The notes under the pieces are model-generated. The model did no database searches, was not told where the DNA came from, and worked only from the letters and a program-made list of their open reading frames with translations. A stretch of DNA of 64,000 nucleotides from MVRV01 sp964646755 (GTDB taxonomy: Bacteria; Desulfobacterota; Syntrophia; Syntrophales; Smithellaceae). The DNA lies in NCBI GenBank assembly GCA_964646755.1, contig CAZYIE010000006.1:1-64000 (forward strand). Direction: 5' to 3'. Positions 9,423-17,916 of the stretch are shown piece after piece (positions within the stretch are counted from its first letter, which is position 1; every line of letters starts with the position of its first letter). The position numbers and the translations under genes are program-made.

Positions 9423-10439
9423 CTAGAATTGTCTAAGGAATCGAATATCGTTTTCAAAAAATAAGCGAATATCAGAAATGCCATATTTAAGCATCGCAAT
9501 ACGTTCCAGACCAAGACCAAAGGCAAAGCCGGTGTATTCTTCCGGATCGTAACCAACATTTTGAAATACTGCCGGGTCAACCATGCCGGACCCAAGTATC
9601 TCCAGCCAGCCGCTTTGTCCACATACCCGGCAACCGCGCCCATTGCACATTACACAGCGAATATCAACTTCAGCAGACGGTTCAGTGAAAGGGAAGAAAC
9701 TGGGACGGAAACGCAGCGTTGTCTTGCTCCCAAATACTTTTTTGAGAAATGCAGTTAAGATACCTTTTAAATCGCCGAAACTGATACCACGATCTACCAG
9801 CAAGCCTTCCATCTGGTGAAACATTGGCGTGTGGGATATATCGGAATCGGGACGGTAAACCCTGCCGGGAGACAAAATACGTACGGGTGGTTGCACTTTT
9901 TCCATTATCCGTATCTGAACCGGCGAAGTATGTGTCCGCAAAACGATGTTTTCTTCGATATAAAAAGTATCTTGCATATCCCGCGCCGGATGATCTTTGG
10001 GAATATTCAGAGCTTCAAAGTTATAATAATCAAGCTCTATTTCCGGACCTTCGACGACAGAAAAACCGAAAGATGCAAAGATGTCGCATATTTCACGGCG
10101 CACTTGAATTACGGGATGGATACGTCCGCAGGAAACAAAACGTCCGGGTAAAGTGACATCAATTTTTTCTTTAAGCAGGATGTCTTCTTTTTTCCGGCTG
10201 AACTGGAGTTTAAGAGCATCCTCAATCCTGGAATTAAGAATATCCTTCACTTCATTACAGCGCTTCCCGAATAAAGGTTTCTCTTCATCCGGGACTTGAG
10301 CAATGTTTCTTAACAGTCCCGTCAGAAGCCCTTTACGGCCCAGATATTTTGTCCTTACAGCCAGAAGTTGTTCTTCAGTTGTTGCCGTTGCCAGTTCGAC
10401 AAGAGCATCTTTTTCCAGCTGTTGAAGCTTCCCAATCAT
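9423..10439 (-). CDS. pheS: Phenylalanyl-tRNA synthetase alpha subunit
   Basis: Catalytic subunit (338 residues). The class II motif 2 region HTSPVQIRIM and motif 3 GFAFGLGLERIAMLKYGI are intact, and the N-terminal coiled coil is present. The start ATG overlaps the end of rplT by four bases, so translation is coupled. A CxxCxxxxC-like segment near residue 270 (CVMCNGRGCRVCG) is common in PheS of anaerobic proteobacteria and may bind zinc. Confidence 0.97.
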   Translation of the reverse strand: MIGKLQQLEKDALVELATATTEEQLLAVRTKYLGRKGLLTGLLRNIAQVPDEEKPLFGKRCNEVKDILNSRIEDALKLQFSRKKEDILLKEKIDVTLPGRFVSCGRIHPVIQVRREICDIFASFGFSVVEGPEIELDYYNFEALNIPKDHPARDMQDTFYIEENIVLRTHTSPVQIRIMEKVQPPVRILSPGRVYRPDSDISHTPMFHQMEGLLVDRGISFGDLKGILTAFLKKVFGSKTTLRFRPSFFPFTEPSAEVDIRCVMCNGRGCRVCGQSGWLEILGSGMVDPAVFQNVGYDPEEYTGFAFGLGLERIAMLKYGISDIRLFFENDIRFLRQF

Positions 10440-10795
10440 GCCGCCTTCTCGCCACTTGCCAGAACAACAACCTGAGCAAAACCTTGAGGATCATTGACAG
10501 CAAGTTCCGCCAGTATCTTACGATCCAATTCGATACCGGATTTCTTCATACCATCGATCAAACGGCTATAAGAAATATTATTGAGACGGGCGGCCGCATT
10601 AATACGCGCAATCCATAACTGACGAAATTCCCGTTTTCTCGCACGACGGTCGCGATATGAATATTTCATCGCCTTGTTTACGGCTTCGGTAGCTGTCCTG
10701 ATCAGGCGACTACGGGCTCCAAAAAAACCTTTAGCCCGCTTTAATATCTTCCTTCTTCTCTTTTGGGCATTAACGCCCCTTTTTACCCTTGACAT
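10436..10795 (-). CDS. rplT: Ribosomal protein L20
   Basis: A 119-residue basic protein of the large ribosomal subunit. The N-terminus MSRVKRGVNAQKRRRKILKR and the core REFRQLWIARINAAAR are diagnostic. In other bacteria L20 also represses its own operon by binding the leader mRNA. It lies between rpmI and pheS as in E. coli. Confidence 0.98.
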   Translation of the reverse strand: MSRVKRGVNAQKRRRKILKRAKGFFGARSRLIRTATEAVNKAMKYSYRDRRARKREFRQLWIARINAAARLNNISYSRLIDGMKKSGIELDRKILAELAVNDPQGFAQVVVLASGEKAA

Positions 10796-10839
10796 TTCCT
10801 CTTCTCTCCTAGTCTTAAACGAATATGATTGTCATTATT

Positions 10840-11040
10840 TTACAGATAAGGGATAAGCCTCTTTATTTCTTTGAAGTTGGCGGAATGAACCAGCGAAGAT
10901 TTCCTTAAAGCCCTCTTCCTCTTTGTTGTTTTCTTGGTAAGGATATGACTGGCAAAAGCCTTATTGCGTTTAACTTTTCCATTCGCGGTCAACGAAAAAC
11001 GTTTGGCAGCCCCCCGATGAGTTTTTAGTTTTGGCATCAA
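10840..11040 (-). CDS. rpmI: Ribosomal protein L35
   Basis: A 66-residue basic protein. It starts MMPKLKTHRGAAKRF, followed by the lysine/arginine-rich core TTKRKRALRKSSLV, both typical of L35. It lies in the conserved infC-rpmI-rplT order with 28 bases to infC and 44 to rplT. Confidence 0.97.
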   Translation of the reverse strand: MMPKLKTHRGAAKRFSLTANGKVKRNKAFASHILTKKTTKRKRALRKSSLVHSANFKEIKRLIPYL

Positions 11041-11068
11041 ATCACCTCTTTATTTATCATTTTTACTA

Positions 11069-11578
11069 TTATTTTTTGGGTGAAACAATCATAACCATGT
11101 TTCGACCTTCCAGCCTAGGCTCCTGGTCAATAATACATTCATTGATTAATTCACTTTTTATCTTATCCATAATGCGGCGGCCGATTTCGGTAAAGGCAAT
11201 CTCCCTGCCCCGGAACATCATCGATATTTTCACTTTATCATGTTTGTCTAAGAATTTTTTTATATTTTTTACCTTAACCTGTACGTCGTGTTCCTCTGTT
11301 TTCGGCCTTAATCTTATTTCTTTAACATGAATGACTGCCTGACTTTTTTTAGCATCATGTTGTTTTTTGCTTATCCGATAGCGATATTTACCGTAATCCA
11401 TTATTTTGCAAACAGGCGGGTCGGCAGTAGGCGATACTTCCACTAAATCCAAACCAACCCTCTCGGCATTAGCAATTGCTTCATCGAACGTAATAACTCC
11501 CAGTTGTTTCCCTTCAGCGTCAATTACTCGAACGCTTACCGACTTTATCTCCCTGTTGATTCTTAAATCTTTAACTAT
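11069..11578 (-). CDS. infC: Translation initiation factor IF-3 (ATA start)
   Basis: IF-3 binds the 30S subunit and rejects non-standard start codons. The first in-frame ATG (11452) would give only 127 residues and remove half of the N-terminal domain. Conserved IF-3 sequence continues upstream (VKDLRINREIKSVSVRVIDA) to an ATA at 11578, which sits six bases after a perfect AGGAGG (11585-11590) and two codons after an in-frame stop. A non-ATG start is known for infC (AUU in E. coli) and lets IF-3 limit its own synthesis. From ATA the protein has 169 residues, close to the usual 170-180. The C-terminal domain includes KIMDYGKYRY. Confidence 0.93.
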   Translation of the reverse strand: MVKDLRINREIKSVSVRVIDAEGKQLGVITFDEAIANAERVGLDLVEVSPTADPPVCKIMDYGKYRYRISKKQHDAKKSQAVIHVKEIRLRPKTEEHDVQVKVKNIKKFLDKHDKVKISMMFRGREIAFTEIGRRIMDKIKSELINECIIDQEPRLEGRNMVMIVSPKK

Positions 11579-11605
11579 ACGTCACCTCCTGAAACAAATA
11601 AACTT

Positions 11606-13519
11606 TTATAGTTTTTTGTCGCACATTTCCTGCATAAGTGCAATAAATTCATCAACTGGCAATGATCCCAAATTCTGGCCATCCCGAGTTCTGGGGGCAA
11701 CCGCTTCAGCTTCCATTTCCTTATCACCGATTACCAGCATGTAAGGAATTTTTTGCATCTGCGCCTGGCGAATTTTATAGCCCAGCTTTTCATTTTCAAA
11801 AAATTTCTCTGCGCGGATACCAGCAGCAATCAGTTTATCGTAAACTGACTGGGCATAAGGTATCTGCTTATCCGTAACGGTCAACAACGTGCATTGTACA
11901 GGCGAAAGCCAAACGGGAAAAGCTCCGGCATGATGCTCAATGAGTACTCCCATAAACCGTTCAACCGCACCCAAAATAACCCTGTGCAACATAACCGGCC
12001 GGTGTTTTTCTCCGTCAGCACCGATATAACTCAGATCAAATCGTTCCGGCAGCGTAAAATCACACTGGATCGTCGCACACTGCCATTTCCGTTTTAAGGC
12101 ATCTTTCAATTTGAAATCAATCTTGGGACCATAAAATGCACCATCACCGGCGTTAATTTCGTAGGATATTTTGTTATCCTGGAGTGCATTTTCCAGCGCA
12201 GACGTGGCCAAATCCCAATCTTCATCAGATCCGATAGAATTTTCCGGACGAGTGCTTAATTCGACCTCATATTCGAACCCGAAAATTCCCATGGCATAAT
12301 TGACAAAATCAGCAATTGCCCGGATCTCGGAATTCAATTGTTCCGGCGTGCAAAGTATATGAGCATCATCCTGGGTAAATTGCCTGGCGCGCATTAATCC
12401 ATGTAAAACTCCCGTCTTTTCATGGCGATGGACTGTTCCCAGTTCAAAATAACGCAAGGGCAAATCACGGTAGCTGCGAATCTTGGATTTATAAATCAGC
12501 ATGTGGGAAAGGCAATTCATTGGTTTAATGCCATAAGACTGCTCATCCACTTCAGTAAAATACATATTTTCCCGATAATGGTCAAAATGACCGGACTTCT
12601 TCCAAAGGTCAACTTTGAGAATCTGTGGCCCCATGACCATATCGTAGCCGCGTTTTAAGTGCTCTTTTCGCTCCCATTCTTCAATAATATAACGCAGAAG
12701 CATTCCCTTGGGATGAAATATTATCAAACCGGGACCAGCTTCTTCATTGATTTGAAACAAATCAAGCTCGCGACCTAGACGGCGATGATCCCGCTTCTTT
12801 GCTTCTTCAAGCATGTTCAAATAATCATTGAGCGCGGCAACATCGGCAAACCCGGTGCCGTAAATACGCTGTAACATTTTGTTTCTTTCATCGCCCCGCC
12901 AATAAGCACCGGCGACACTCAAAAGCTTGAAAGCTTTAATCATCCCCGTTAGCGGTATGTGAGGCCCACGGCATAAATCAACATAATTCCCTTGTTTATA
13001 AAGACTGACCACTTTTACGTCCGCCGGTAAATCGGTAATCAGTTCAACTTTATAATTCTCGTCTCTTTGGGCAAAGAGCGAAACTGCATCGGCACGGGAA
13101 ACATCCTGGCGCACGAAAGGATAATTCGCAGCAATAATTTCCTTCATCCGCTTTTCAATTCTGGCAAAATCTTCGGTAGTAAAAGTCTCTTTATATTCAA
13201 AATCATAGTAAAAGCCATCGTCAATGGACGGGCCGATACTGACTTTCGCCCCAGTAAAAACATCCTGAACTGCCTGAGCCATTACATGAGAAATGCTATG
13301 GCGTAAAATAGACAAACCTTCCCTGGAAGTAATGTCAATTAAAGAAAGAGTGGCATTTTCGTCAAGAGGATGGCTTAAATCCACAGCTACGCCATTGATC
13401 TTTGCTGCGACAGTTGAACCTAAAGCTTCCTTTTTCCAAGTAGCAATAGCATCTTTTACAGTAATGCCAGCGGTCAAAGACGCTTCGGATTTATCGGTAA
13501 AAACAATTTTAATATCCAT
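11606..13519 (-). CDS. thrS: Threonyl-tRNA synthetase
   Basis: Charges tRNA-Thr. The 637-residue product has the N-terminal TGS domain (about 1-60), the editing domain, the class II core and the C-terminal anticodon-binding domain. Zinc-binding and motif residues are visible in PMNCLSHMLIYKS and RHEKTGVLHGLMRARQFT. It heads the thrS-infC-rpmI-rplT-pheST-ihfA unit, 27 bases from infC. No strong Shine-Dalgarno sequence precedes the ATG at 13519. Confidence 0.97.
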   Translation of the reverse strand: MDIKIVFTDKSEASLTAGITVKDAIATWKKEALGSTVAAKINGVAVDLSHPLDENATLSLIDITSREGLSILRHSISHVMAQAVQDVFTGAKVSIGPSIDDGFYYDFEYKETFTTEDFARIEKRMKEIIAANYPFVRQDVSRADAVSLFAQRDENYKVELITDLPADVKVVSLYKQGNYVDLCRGPHIPLTGMIKAFKLLSVAGAYWRGDERNKMLQRIYGTGFADVAALNDYLNMLEEAKKRDHRRLGRELDLFQINEEAGPGLIIFHPKGMLLRYIIEEWERKEHLKRGYDMVMGPQILKVDLWKKSGHFDHYRENMYFTEVDEQSYGIKPMNCLSHMLIYKSKIRSYRDLPLRYFELGTVHRHEKTGVLHGLMRARQFTQDDAHILCTPEQLNSEIRAIADFVNYAMGIFGFEYEVELSTRPENSIGSDEDWDLATSALENALQDNKISYEINAGDGAFYGPKIDFKLKDALKRKWQCATIQCDFTLPERFDLSYIGADGEKHRPVMLHRVILGAVERFMGVLIEHHAGAFPVWLSPVQCTLLTVTDKQIPYAQSVYDKLIAAGIRAEKFFENEKLGYKIRQAQMQKIPYMLVIGDKEMEAEAVAPRTRDGQNLGSLPVDEFIALMQEMCDKKL

Positions 13520-13570
13520 AGTTTATAATAAACACCAAAATAATGTCCATCATCCAGCGGACTCATTTTA

Positions 13571-13601
13571 AAAGGGCATCACCATTTCGCTGATGCCCTT
13601 T
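13571..13601 (-). terminator. Hairpin terminator after tRNA-Val
   Basis: AAAGGGCATCA (13571-13581) pairs perfectly with TGATGCCCTTT (13591-13601) around a nine-base loop. On the minus strand the stem is followed by TTTTAAAA. It lies between the tRNA-Val gene and thrS and probably ends the tRNA transcript. It might also be an attenuator for thrS. Confidence 0.75.
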
Positions 13602-13645
13602 ATTAAAAGTTGACCTTTTTTCACAACCTTAAGTACTGCGAAAAA

Positions 13646-13720
13646 TGGTAGGCAAGCAGGGATTTGAACCCTGGACATCCACCGCGTCAGGATGGCGCTC
13701 TCCCCCTGAGCTACTTGCCT
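13646..13720 (-). tRNA. tRNA-Val (GAC)
   Basis: A complete 75-base cloverleaf. The acceptor stem AGGCAAG pairs with CTTGCCT, and the D stem GCTC pairs with GAGC. The anticodon stem is CCATC/GGTGG with loop CTGACGC, giving anticodon GAC. The T arm is CAGGG-TTCAAAT-CCCTG, and the 3' end ACCA is encoded. It reads valine codons GUC and GUU. Confidence 0.96.
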
Positions 13721-13785
13721 GTAAATAAACCTATTTAGAATTTTGCTCTACTAGCAACAAAACGCCGCAGTGTCAAGTTAATATC

Positions 13786-14343
13786 TCATTTTTTAGCCTC
13801 TTTCAAGGCGGCAGTGTTAATAATTTTAATCCCCCGAGTTATGTATGTTAATCCTGATGCAACTGTAAAGAGACCGGTCAACCAGCAAATAATTCTAATC
13901 CAATCGTAACTGATATCATGAGAAAATGCCTGAAATGACAAAGCTAATAAAATTGTACCAATTTGCAGAGCGGTGGTAACTTTCCCGACGAAAGCCGGGC
14001 TAATCACATAAGGAACAGATATCATTGATAATATTGCAATTCCTAAAAGTATAATGAAGTCCCGACTGATAACGATAACTGTGAGCCAACTAGGAATGAT
14101 ACCTAAAATAGATAATGTTACAAAACTTGCCGTCAACAGCAATTTATCGGCAATTGGATCCAGGTAAGAACCTAGAACAGTTTGACTGCTCAACAATCTG
14201 GCCAAAGCACCATCTAAAGCATCGGTTAAGCCCGCCACAGCAAAAGTAAACAAAGCCTTACCATACGACCCTTGAATCAGAAATATAACCACAACCGGAA
14301 CAAGGATAATCCGCAGCAGAGATAAGAAGTTTGGTATATTCAT
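13786..14343 (-). CDS. pgsA: CDP-diacylglycerol-glycerol-3-phosphate 3-phosphatidyltransferase
   Basis: Makes phosphatidylglycerol phosphate at the inner membrane. The CDP-alcohol phosphotransferase signature DG-x2-AR-x8-G-x3-D-x3-D is exact: it runs from DGALAR to GSYLDPIADK near residues 42-64. Four to five hydrophobic segments fit the usual topology, and the 185 residues match the family. The N-terminus MNIPNFLSLLRIILVPVVV is typical. It lies 27 bases after the FecR-domain gene, so it may be co-transcribed with the envelope group upstream. Confidence 0.93.
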   Translation of the reverse strand: MNIPNFLSLLRIILVPVVVIFLIQGSYGKALFTFAVAGLTDALDGALARLLSSQTVLGSYLDPIADKLLLTASFVTLSILGIIPSWLTVIVISRDFIILLGIAILSMISVPYVISPAFVGKVTTALQIGTILLALSFQAFSHDISYDWIRIICWLTGLFTVASGLTYITRGIKIINTAALKEAKK

Positions 14344-14370
14344 TTAGAAAATAGGATTTGGCAATTCATT

Positions 14371-15129
14371 TTATTGTTTATTGTCTCTAGATTTATTCCA
14401 ATCCACCCAAGCATCCCTGTCTTCCGCTTCCGTAAATTCTTTGGGCTCTTCGGCCTTACCATCTGATTTGATCCTAATCTGCTGCATTGACTTCACAATG
14501 TAAACCCACTCTTCCATTGAAACAGGTTTAGGCCCCGCGACAGTCGTTGGACCAGCTACAGGCTGCGGCGGTCCGGCAACAGGAACCTTTTGATCTTTTC
14601 TGGCAGCTGACGCGGCAACACTAACTTCACCATCATAAACCTTGACCAGAGCAGATTTATCATCTTCAACATTCATCCGGTATACGGTGCCACGGACTCC
14701 GGCGACAGCATTTTCGCAGGAAATTTCAAAACCACCTTTACCGCCGATAGATTTACGCACATTTGACCAGATTTTCCCGATGGTCACAAAGATTTTCACG
14801 TCACGCTTTCCGGCATCTCCTGCATCAACTTTCATAATTTGGAATCTCGTATTGTCGGCAAAACGGACGATACTATTATCAGGCAGCAAAAGCTCCATCC
14901 GGCTTTTATCTCCTGTAGAAACTTCACAGCCCGTCCTTAGAAAATCATTAATCTTCAGCTTCTTGGCTCCTCTTTGACCGGGACAAACAGCCTGGGCTGC
15001 ACCTTCCAGGGCGGTAACTTTGGCTTCTCCCTTAGCCATTTTCACTATTACCGGCGGTTTGGCATAAGCATAAATGGAAAAAATACATATAGCCAGGAAA
15101 CTCAACATTATTGAAATACTTTTTTTCAT
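14371..15129 (-). CDS. Exported FecR-domain protein
   Basis: An exported protein of about 252 residues with a clear signal peptide (MKKSISIMLSFLAICIFSIY, cleavage likely after AYA). The central region (about 30-180) has the FecR fold pattern: a tract like LRTGCEVSTGDKSRMELLLP, then SVVRF/NTRF-type strands and VAGVRGTVYRMNVE. Stand-alone FecR proteins of this kind sit in the envelope and are not the iron-signalling type. A proline-rich linker (PVAGPPQPVAGPTTVAGPKP) precedes a short C-terminal tail. The start is placed at the ATG at 15129, just before the basic signal-peptide residues; an ATG four codons upstream is also possible. It lies downstream of a lipoprotein gene and an FlgT-like gene. 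Its function is unknown. Confidence 0.75.
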   Translation of the reverse strand: MKKSISIMLSFLAICIFSIYAYAKPPVIVKMAKGEAKVTALEGAAQAVCPGQRGAKKLKINDFLRTGCEVSTGDKSRMELLLPDNSIVRFADNTRFQIMKVDAGDAGKRDVKIFVTIGKIWSNVRKSIGGKGGFEISCENAVAGVRGTVYRMNVEDDKSALVKVYDGEVSVAASAARKDQKVPVAGPPQPVAGPTTVAGPKPVSMEEWVYIVKSMQQIRIKSDGKAEEPKEFTEAEDRDAWVDWNKSRDNKQ

Positions 15130-15199
15130 AAGCGTCCCCATTATTTCCTATGATATATTTTTACGGTTCTTCTAAAACACAAGAGACTTAATTTTATTA

Positions 15200-15802
15200 T
15201 TATCCTTTAAAATTCGGCCCATCAGGCAAGGTTTCCAGCACTTTATTGACAACTTCCTCAATAACAGTTTCGAAAGCTTCGTAGGACTTCATCTCCAAGC
15301 TTTTGCCGGGTAAATCAAAATTTCTGCTGGTAGTTTTGTATTGAGCTCTCCAGAGAATTTCTCCCGTCTGCGTGCTGCGCAATTCACAATGCGCTGCAAC
15401 CGTCACAGGAACATAAAATAAACTCGTTGTGCGTTTACCCTCGGCAAGTGTACAGTACATGGCAGCATCCGCACCGACCAGTTCCTTGATGACGTTAGGA
15501 GATACTACACCTGTACCGCTTTTCTTCTCACTGCTGTATATAAGCTCTAATTTCTTGTCAATTACTTCCAGCGGAAGCTTAGAGTATCCCTTAAAATAAA
15601 GTTCATCAAGTACTTTTAACCTCAATAATTGCGGCGCCTTAATATCCGGAGTTTTATTATTCACAGGCAGTACCGCAATTACCTTAGCTGTGGCCTTCTC
15701 AGAATCTTTTTTTATTGCATTCGGTGATTTAGAAGCACACCCAATGCACAATAATATTCCCAAAATAACCGGTAAAATCATCTGGTCTTTGTATTTTTTC
15801 AT
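15200..15802 (-). CDS. Lipoprotein resembling GNA1162/DUF799
   Basis: A 200-residue lipoprotein. The lipobox LLCIGC places the lipidated cysteine near residue 22. The segment AVLPVNNKTPDIKAPQLLR and the later ELVGADAAMYCTLAEG resemble the GNA1162 (DUF799) family of outer-membrane-associated lipoproteins, which are often found beside CsgG-like proteins. This is recognised by pattern only, so confidence in the family is moderate. Its ATG overlaps the stop codon of the preceding gene by one base (TAATG), so the two are translationally coupled. Confidence 0.6.
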   Translation of the reverse strand: MKKYKDQMILPVILGILLCIGCASKSPNAIKKDSEKATAKVIAVLPVNNKTPDIKAPQLLRLKVLDELYFKGYSKLPLEVIDKKLELIYSSEKKSGTGVVSPNVIKELVGADAAMYCTLAEGKRTTSLFYVPVTVAAHCELRSTQTGEILWRAQYKTTSRNFDLPGKSLEMKSYEAFETVIEEVVNKVLETLPDGPNFKG

Positions 15803-16485
15803 TATTCTCCTTCCCTTGGTAAAAGGCTAATCGCTATTTGATTTTTTTTAATCAATTCAGTATCCAGAATGTACCGACCTGTTTTGGCTAATTCTTGAGC
15901 CAATGCTTGTGCAGTTCCTGATATTTCAAGCTCCAGGTGAGCCTGCTGCCATTCGAAAGATCGCGAATTAATATTTTTGACAATCTTTGCCCGCTTTTTC
16001 AAGAACTCTTTTAAGTATGAAAAATCAGAATATTTTTTTAACCCCCCAACCTCCAGAAAAATAATTATATTCGGTTTTGCATCACCGGATATCTGACGAA
16101 CACCCATTTTGGCCAGATCAATTTTTAAATCCAGGAGCGCAACAGCAACATTTACGGTAACGAAATAAGTATCCTCCTGCCTGCTTTCTGCTGTAATTTT
16201 ATAATTATTTACATATCTATCCTGTTGATCGATTATCCCATTTTTTACCGGCAGAAATTTTTTATCTTTAACAGGGAGCGCAAGCAAGCTCGCTGCCGCC
16301 TCAGAAATTGCTCTTTGCAGCGCGTCCCGGATTGCCGCATCCCTTGCACCGGCAACATCATTTTGATTAATCGCGGCATTGCCTTCAATTTCCAGGATTA
16401 AAACACTCGCATTACCCTGAGCGAAAACAGGACCACACAATAAAAAAATTAAAACAAACACTAATGCAGACTGGTAGCGTCTCAT
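15802..16485 (-). CDS. Exported protein with FlgT N-terminal-like domain
   Basis: A 227-residue protein with a signal peptide ending near GPVFAQG. Residues about 30-70 follow the pattern EGNAAIN-x-ND-x3-ARDAAIRDAL, seen in the N-terminal domain of FlgT and related envelope proteins. No flagellar genes are near, so a flagellar role is unlikely. It is tightly packed between a 111-residue acidic protein (3-base gap) and a lipoprotein (1-base overlap). Together they look like a small outer-envelope assembly of unknown role. Confidence 0.6.
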   Translation of the reverse strand: MRRYQSALVFVLIFLLCGPVFAQGNASVLILEIEGNAAINQNDVAGARDAAIRDALQRAISEAAASLLALPVKDKKFLPVKNGIIDQQDRYVNNYKITAESRQEDTYFVTVNVAVALLDLKIDLAKMGVRQISGDAKPNIIIFLEVGGLKKYSDFSYLKEFLKKRAKIVKNINSRSFEWQQAHLELEISGTAQALAQELAKTGRYILDTELIKKNQIAISLLPREGE

Positions 16486-16488
16486 AGG

Positions 16489-16824
16489 TTAATTAACCGT
16501 TGTTGATCCGTTGCCACTTAACTTTTTTAACTTATCAATTTCTTCCCGGATAACTCTTTCTGCTATTTCCGGAATGATCTCACGAGCAATCCTTTCGGTT
16601 ATCTCGGTTACCCGCTTGATTATTTCTCCATTGAAACTATTTGCCGTCGATTGATCTTCCGCAACATCAACTAATTCATGGATATATTTATTATCTTTAG
16701 CTATTCTCTCATAACCACGCCCATCAACCACAATAACTTCCTGATTATTTCTACCGTTTCGTTCTTCATATATTTCTGTCAAATCATAAATTTTCTTATC
16801 GTCTATAATAGAATCTTCAGCCAT
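16489..16824 (-). CDS. Small acidic protein with amphipathic C-terminal helix
   Basis: I do not recognise a named family. The 111 residues have no signal peptide. The first half is acidic and polar. The last 40 residues form a strongly amphipathic helix of repeating pattern (IIKRVTEITERIAREIIPEI, then AERVIREEIDKLKK). That helix resembles the C-terminal oligomerisation helices of PopZ-like and some deltaproteobacterial two-component proteins, but the match is too short to name. It is the first gene of the envelope group ending at the FecR-domain gene. Confidence 0.6.
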   Translation of the reverse strand: MAEDSIIDDKKIYDLTEIYEERNGRNNQEVIVVDGRGYERIAKDNKYIHELVDVAEDQSTANSFNGEIIKRVTEITERIAREIIPEIAERVIREEIDKLKKLSGNGSTTVN

Positions 16825-16951
16825 AATTATTCCCCCATAAGGCAGGTTACTTTAAAAAACTTTTTCCAATATAGGTGGTGGAGTTACCATAGTGTTCTAA
16901 ACAGTTCAAGCAATATATACAACGGACTTTTGCTCATAAATATCAAGTGTT

Positions 16952-17803
16952 TTATGGCCGCAATTTAACAGCCAGATCATAAATTTTTTTCTTGGATAAA
17001 CCGGTTTGTTGAACAATTTCGGCAACTGCATCGCGAACCGACATTTTTTTATTTTTCCACAGTTGCATCAATTTATCTTCGATTTCATCGGCAGTTAAAA
17101 CAATCGGTTCTTTTTCTTTCCCCTGCATAATGATTGTGAATTCCCCTTTTGTTTTAACAGATACATTAACATTGAGAAAATTGGAAATTTTCCCGGATTT
17201 AACTTCTTCAAATATTTTTGTCAATTCCCGGGCAATTACAATTTCACGATCACCCAATACATCATACATATCCTGGAGTGCTGCCAAATACCTTGCCGGC
17301 GATTCATAAAAAACAATCGTCCTAATTTCTTCCTGGAGTTCTTTTAAATATTTTATTCTTTTATTTTCTTTTGCCGGCAGAAATCCGCAAAAGAGGAAGT
17401 TATCGGCGGGAAAGCCGGAGACACTTAAAGCTGTAATAACCGCAGATACTCCCGGGATCGGAATGACACGAACACTTTCTGCCTGTGCCAATTTGACCAG
17501 ATGATAACCTGGATCAGAAATGCAGGGAGTACCGGCATCGGTAACATAAGCCACGCTCATGCCGGATATGATTTTCGCTATAATGACTGAACTTTTTTCT
17601 TTTTCATTATGTTCGTGCAGGCTGATCAAAGGTGTTAATATCTTATAAGCATTAAGCAGCTTTCGAGTGCGCCGTGTATCCTCAGCCGCAATTATACTTA
17701 CTTCTTTGAGTACCCGCAGCGCCCGCAAAGTAATATCTTCCAGATTGCCGATAGGCGTTGCCACAATATAGAGAATTCCGGAATTACCGTCGCTATTCAT
17801 CAT
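16952..17803 (-). CDS. rsmI: 16S rRNA (cytidine-1402-2'-O)-methyltransferase RsmI
   Basis: Methylates the ribose of C1402 in the ribosomal decoding centre using S-adenosylmethionine. The 283 residues match the family. The N-terminal block LYIVATPIGNLEDITLRAL and the following AAEDTRRTRKLL are signature sequences of RsmI, and VSDAGTPCISDPG-like sequence (VTDAGTPCISDPGY) marks the cofactor site. It is transcribed away from the sugar genes that follow on the plus strand. Confidence 0.95.
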   Translation of the reverse strand: MMNSDGNSGILYIVATPIGNLEDITLRALRVLKEVSIIAAEDTRRTRKLLNAYKILTPLISLHEHNEKEKSSVIIAKIISGMSVAYVTDAGTPCISDPGYHLVKLAQAESVRVIPIPGVSAVITALSVSGFPADNFLFCGFLPAKENKRIKYLKELQEEIRTIVFYESPARYLAALQDMYDVLGDREIVIARELTKIFEEVKSGKISNFLNVNVSVKTKGEFTIIMQGKEKEPIVLTADEIEDKLMQLWKNKKMSVRDAVAEIVQQTGLSKKKIYDLAVKLRP

Positions 17804-17916
17804 AGAACCTTATATTCAAGCATTTTTATAGTTGACTTCTATAGTCGGTTTCAGGTTTAATACCAGAGTATAAACGAAAATACCATAATGAACCAGTCCA
17901 GGGCCCATAAATTTAT

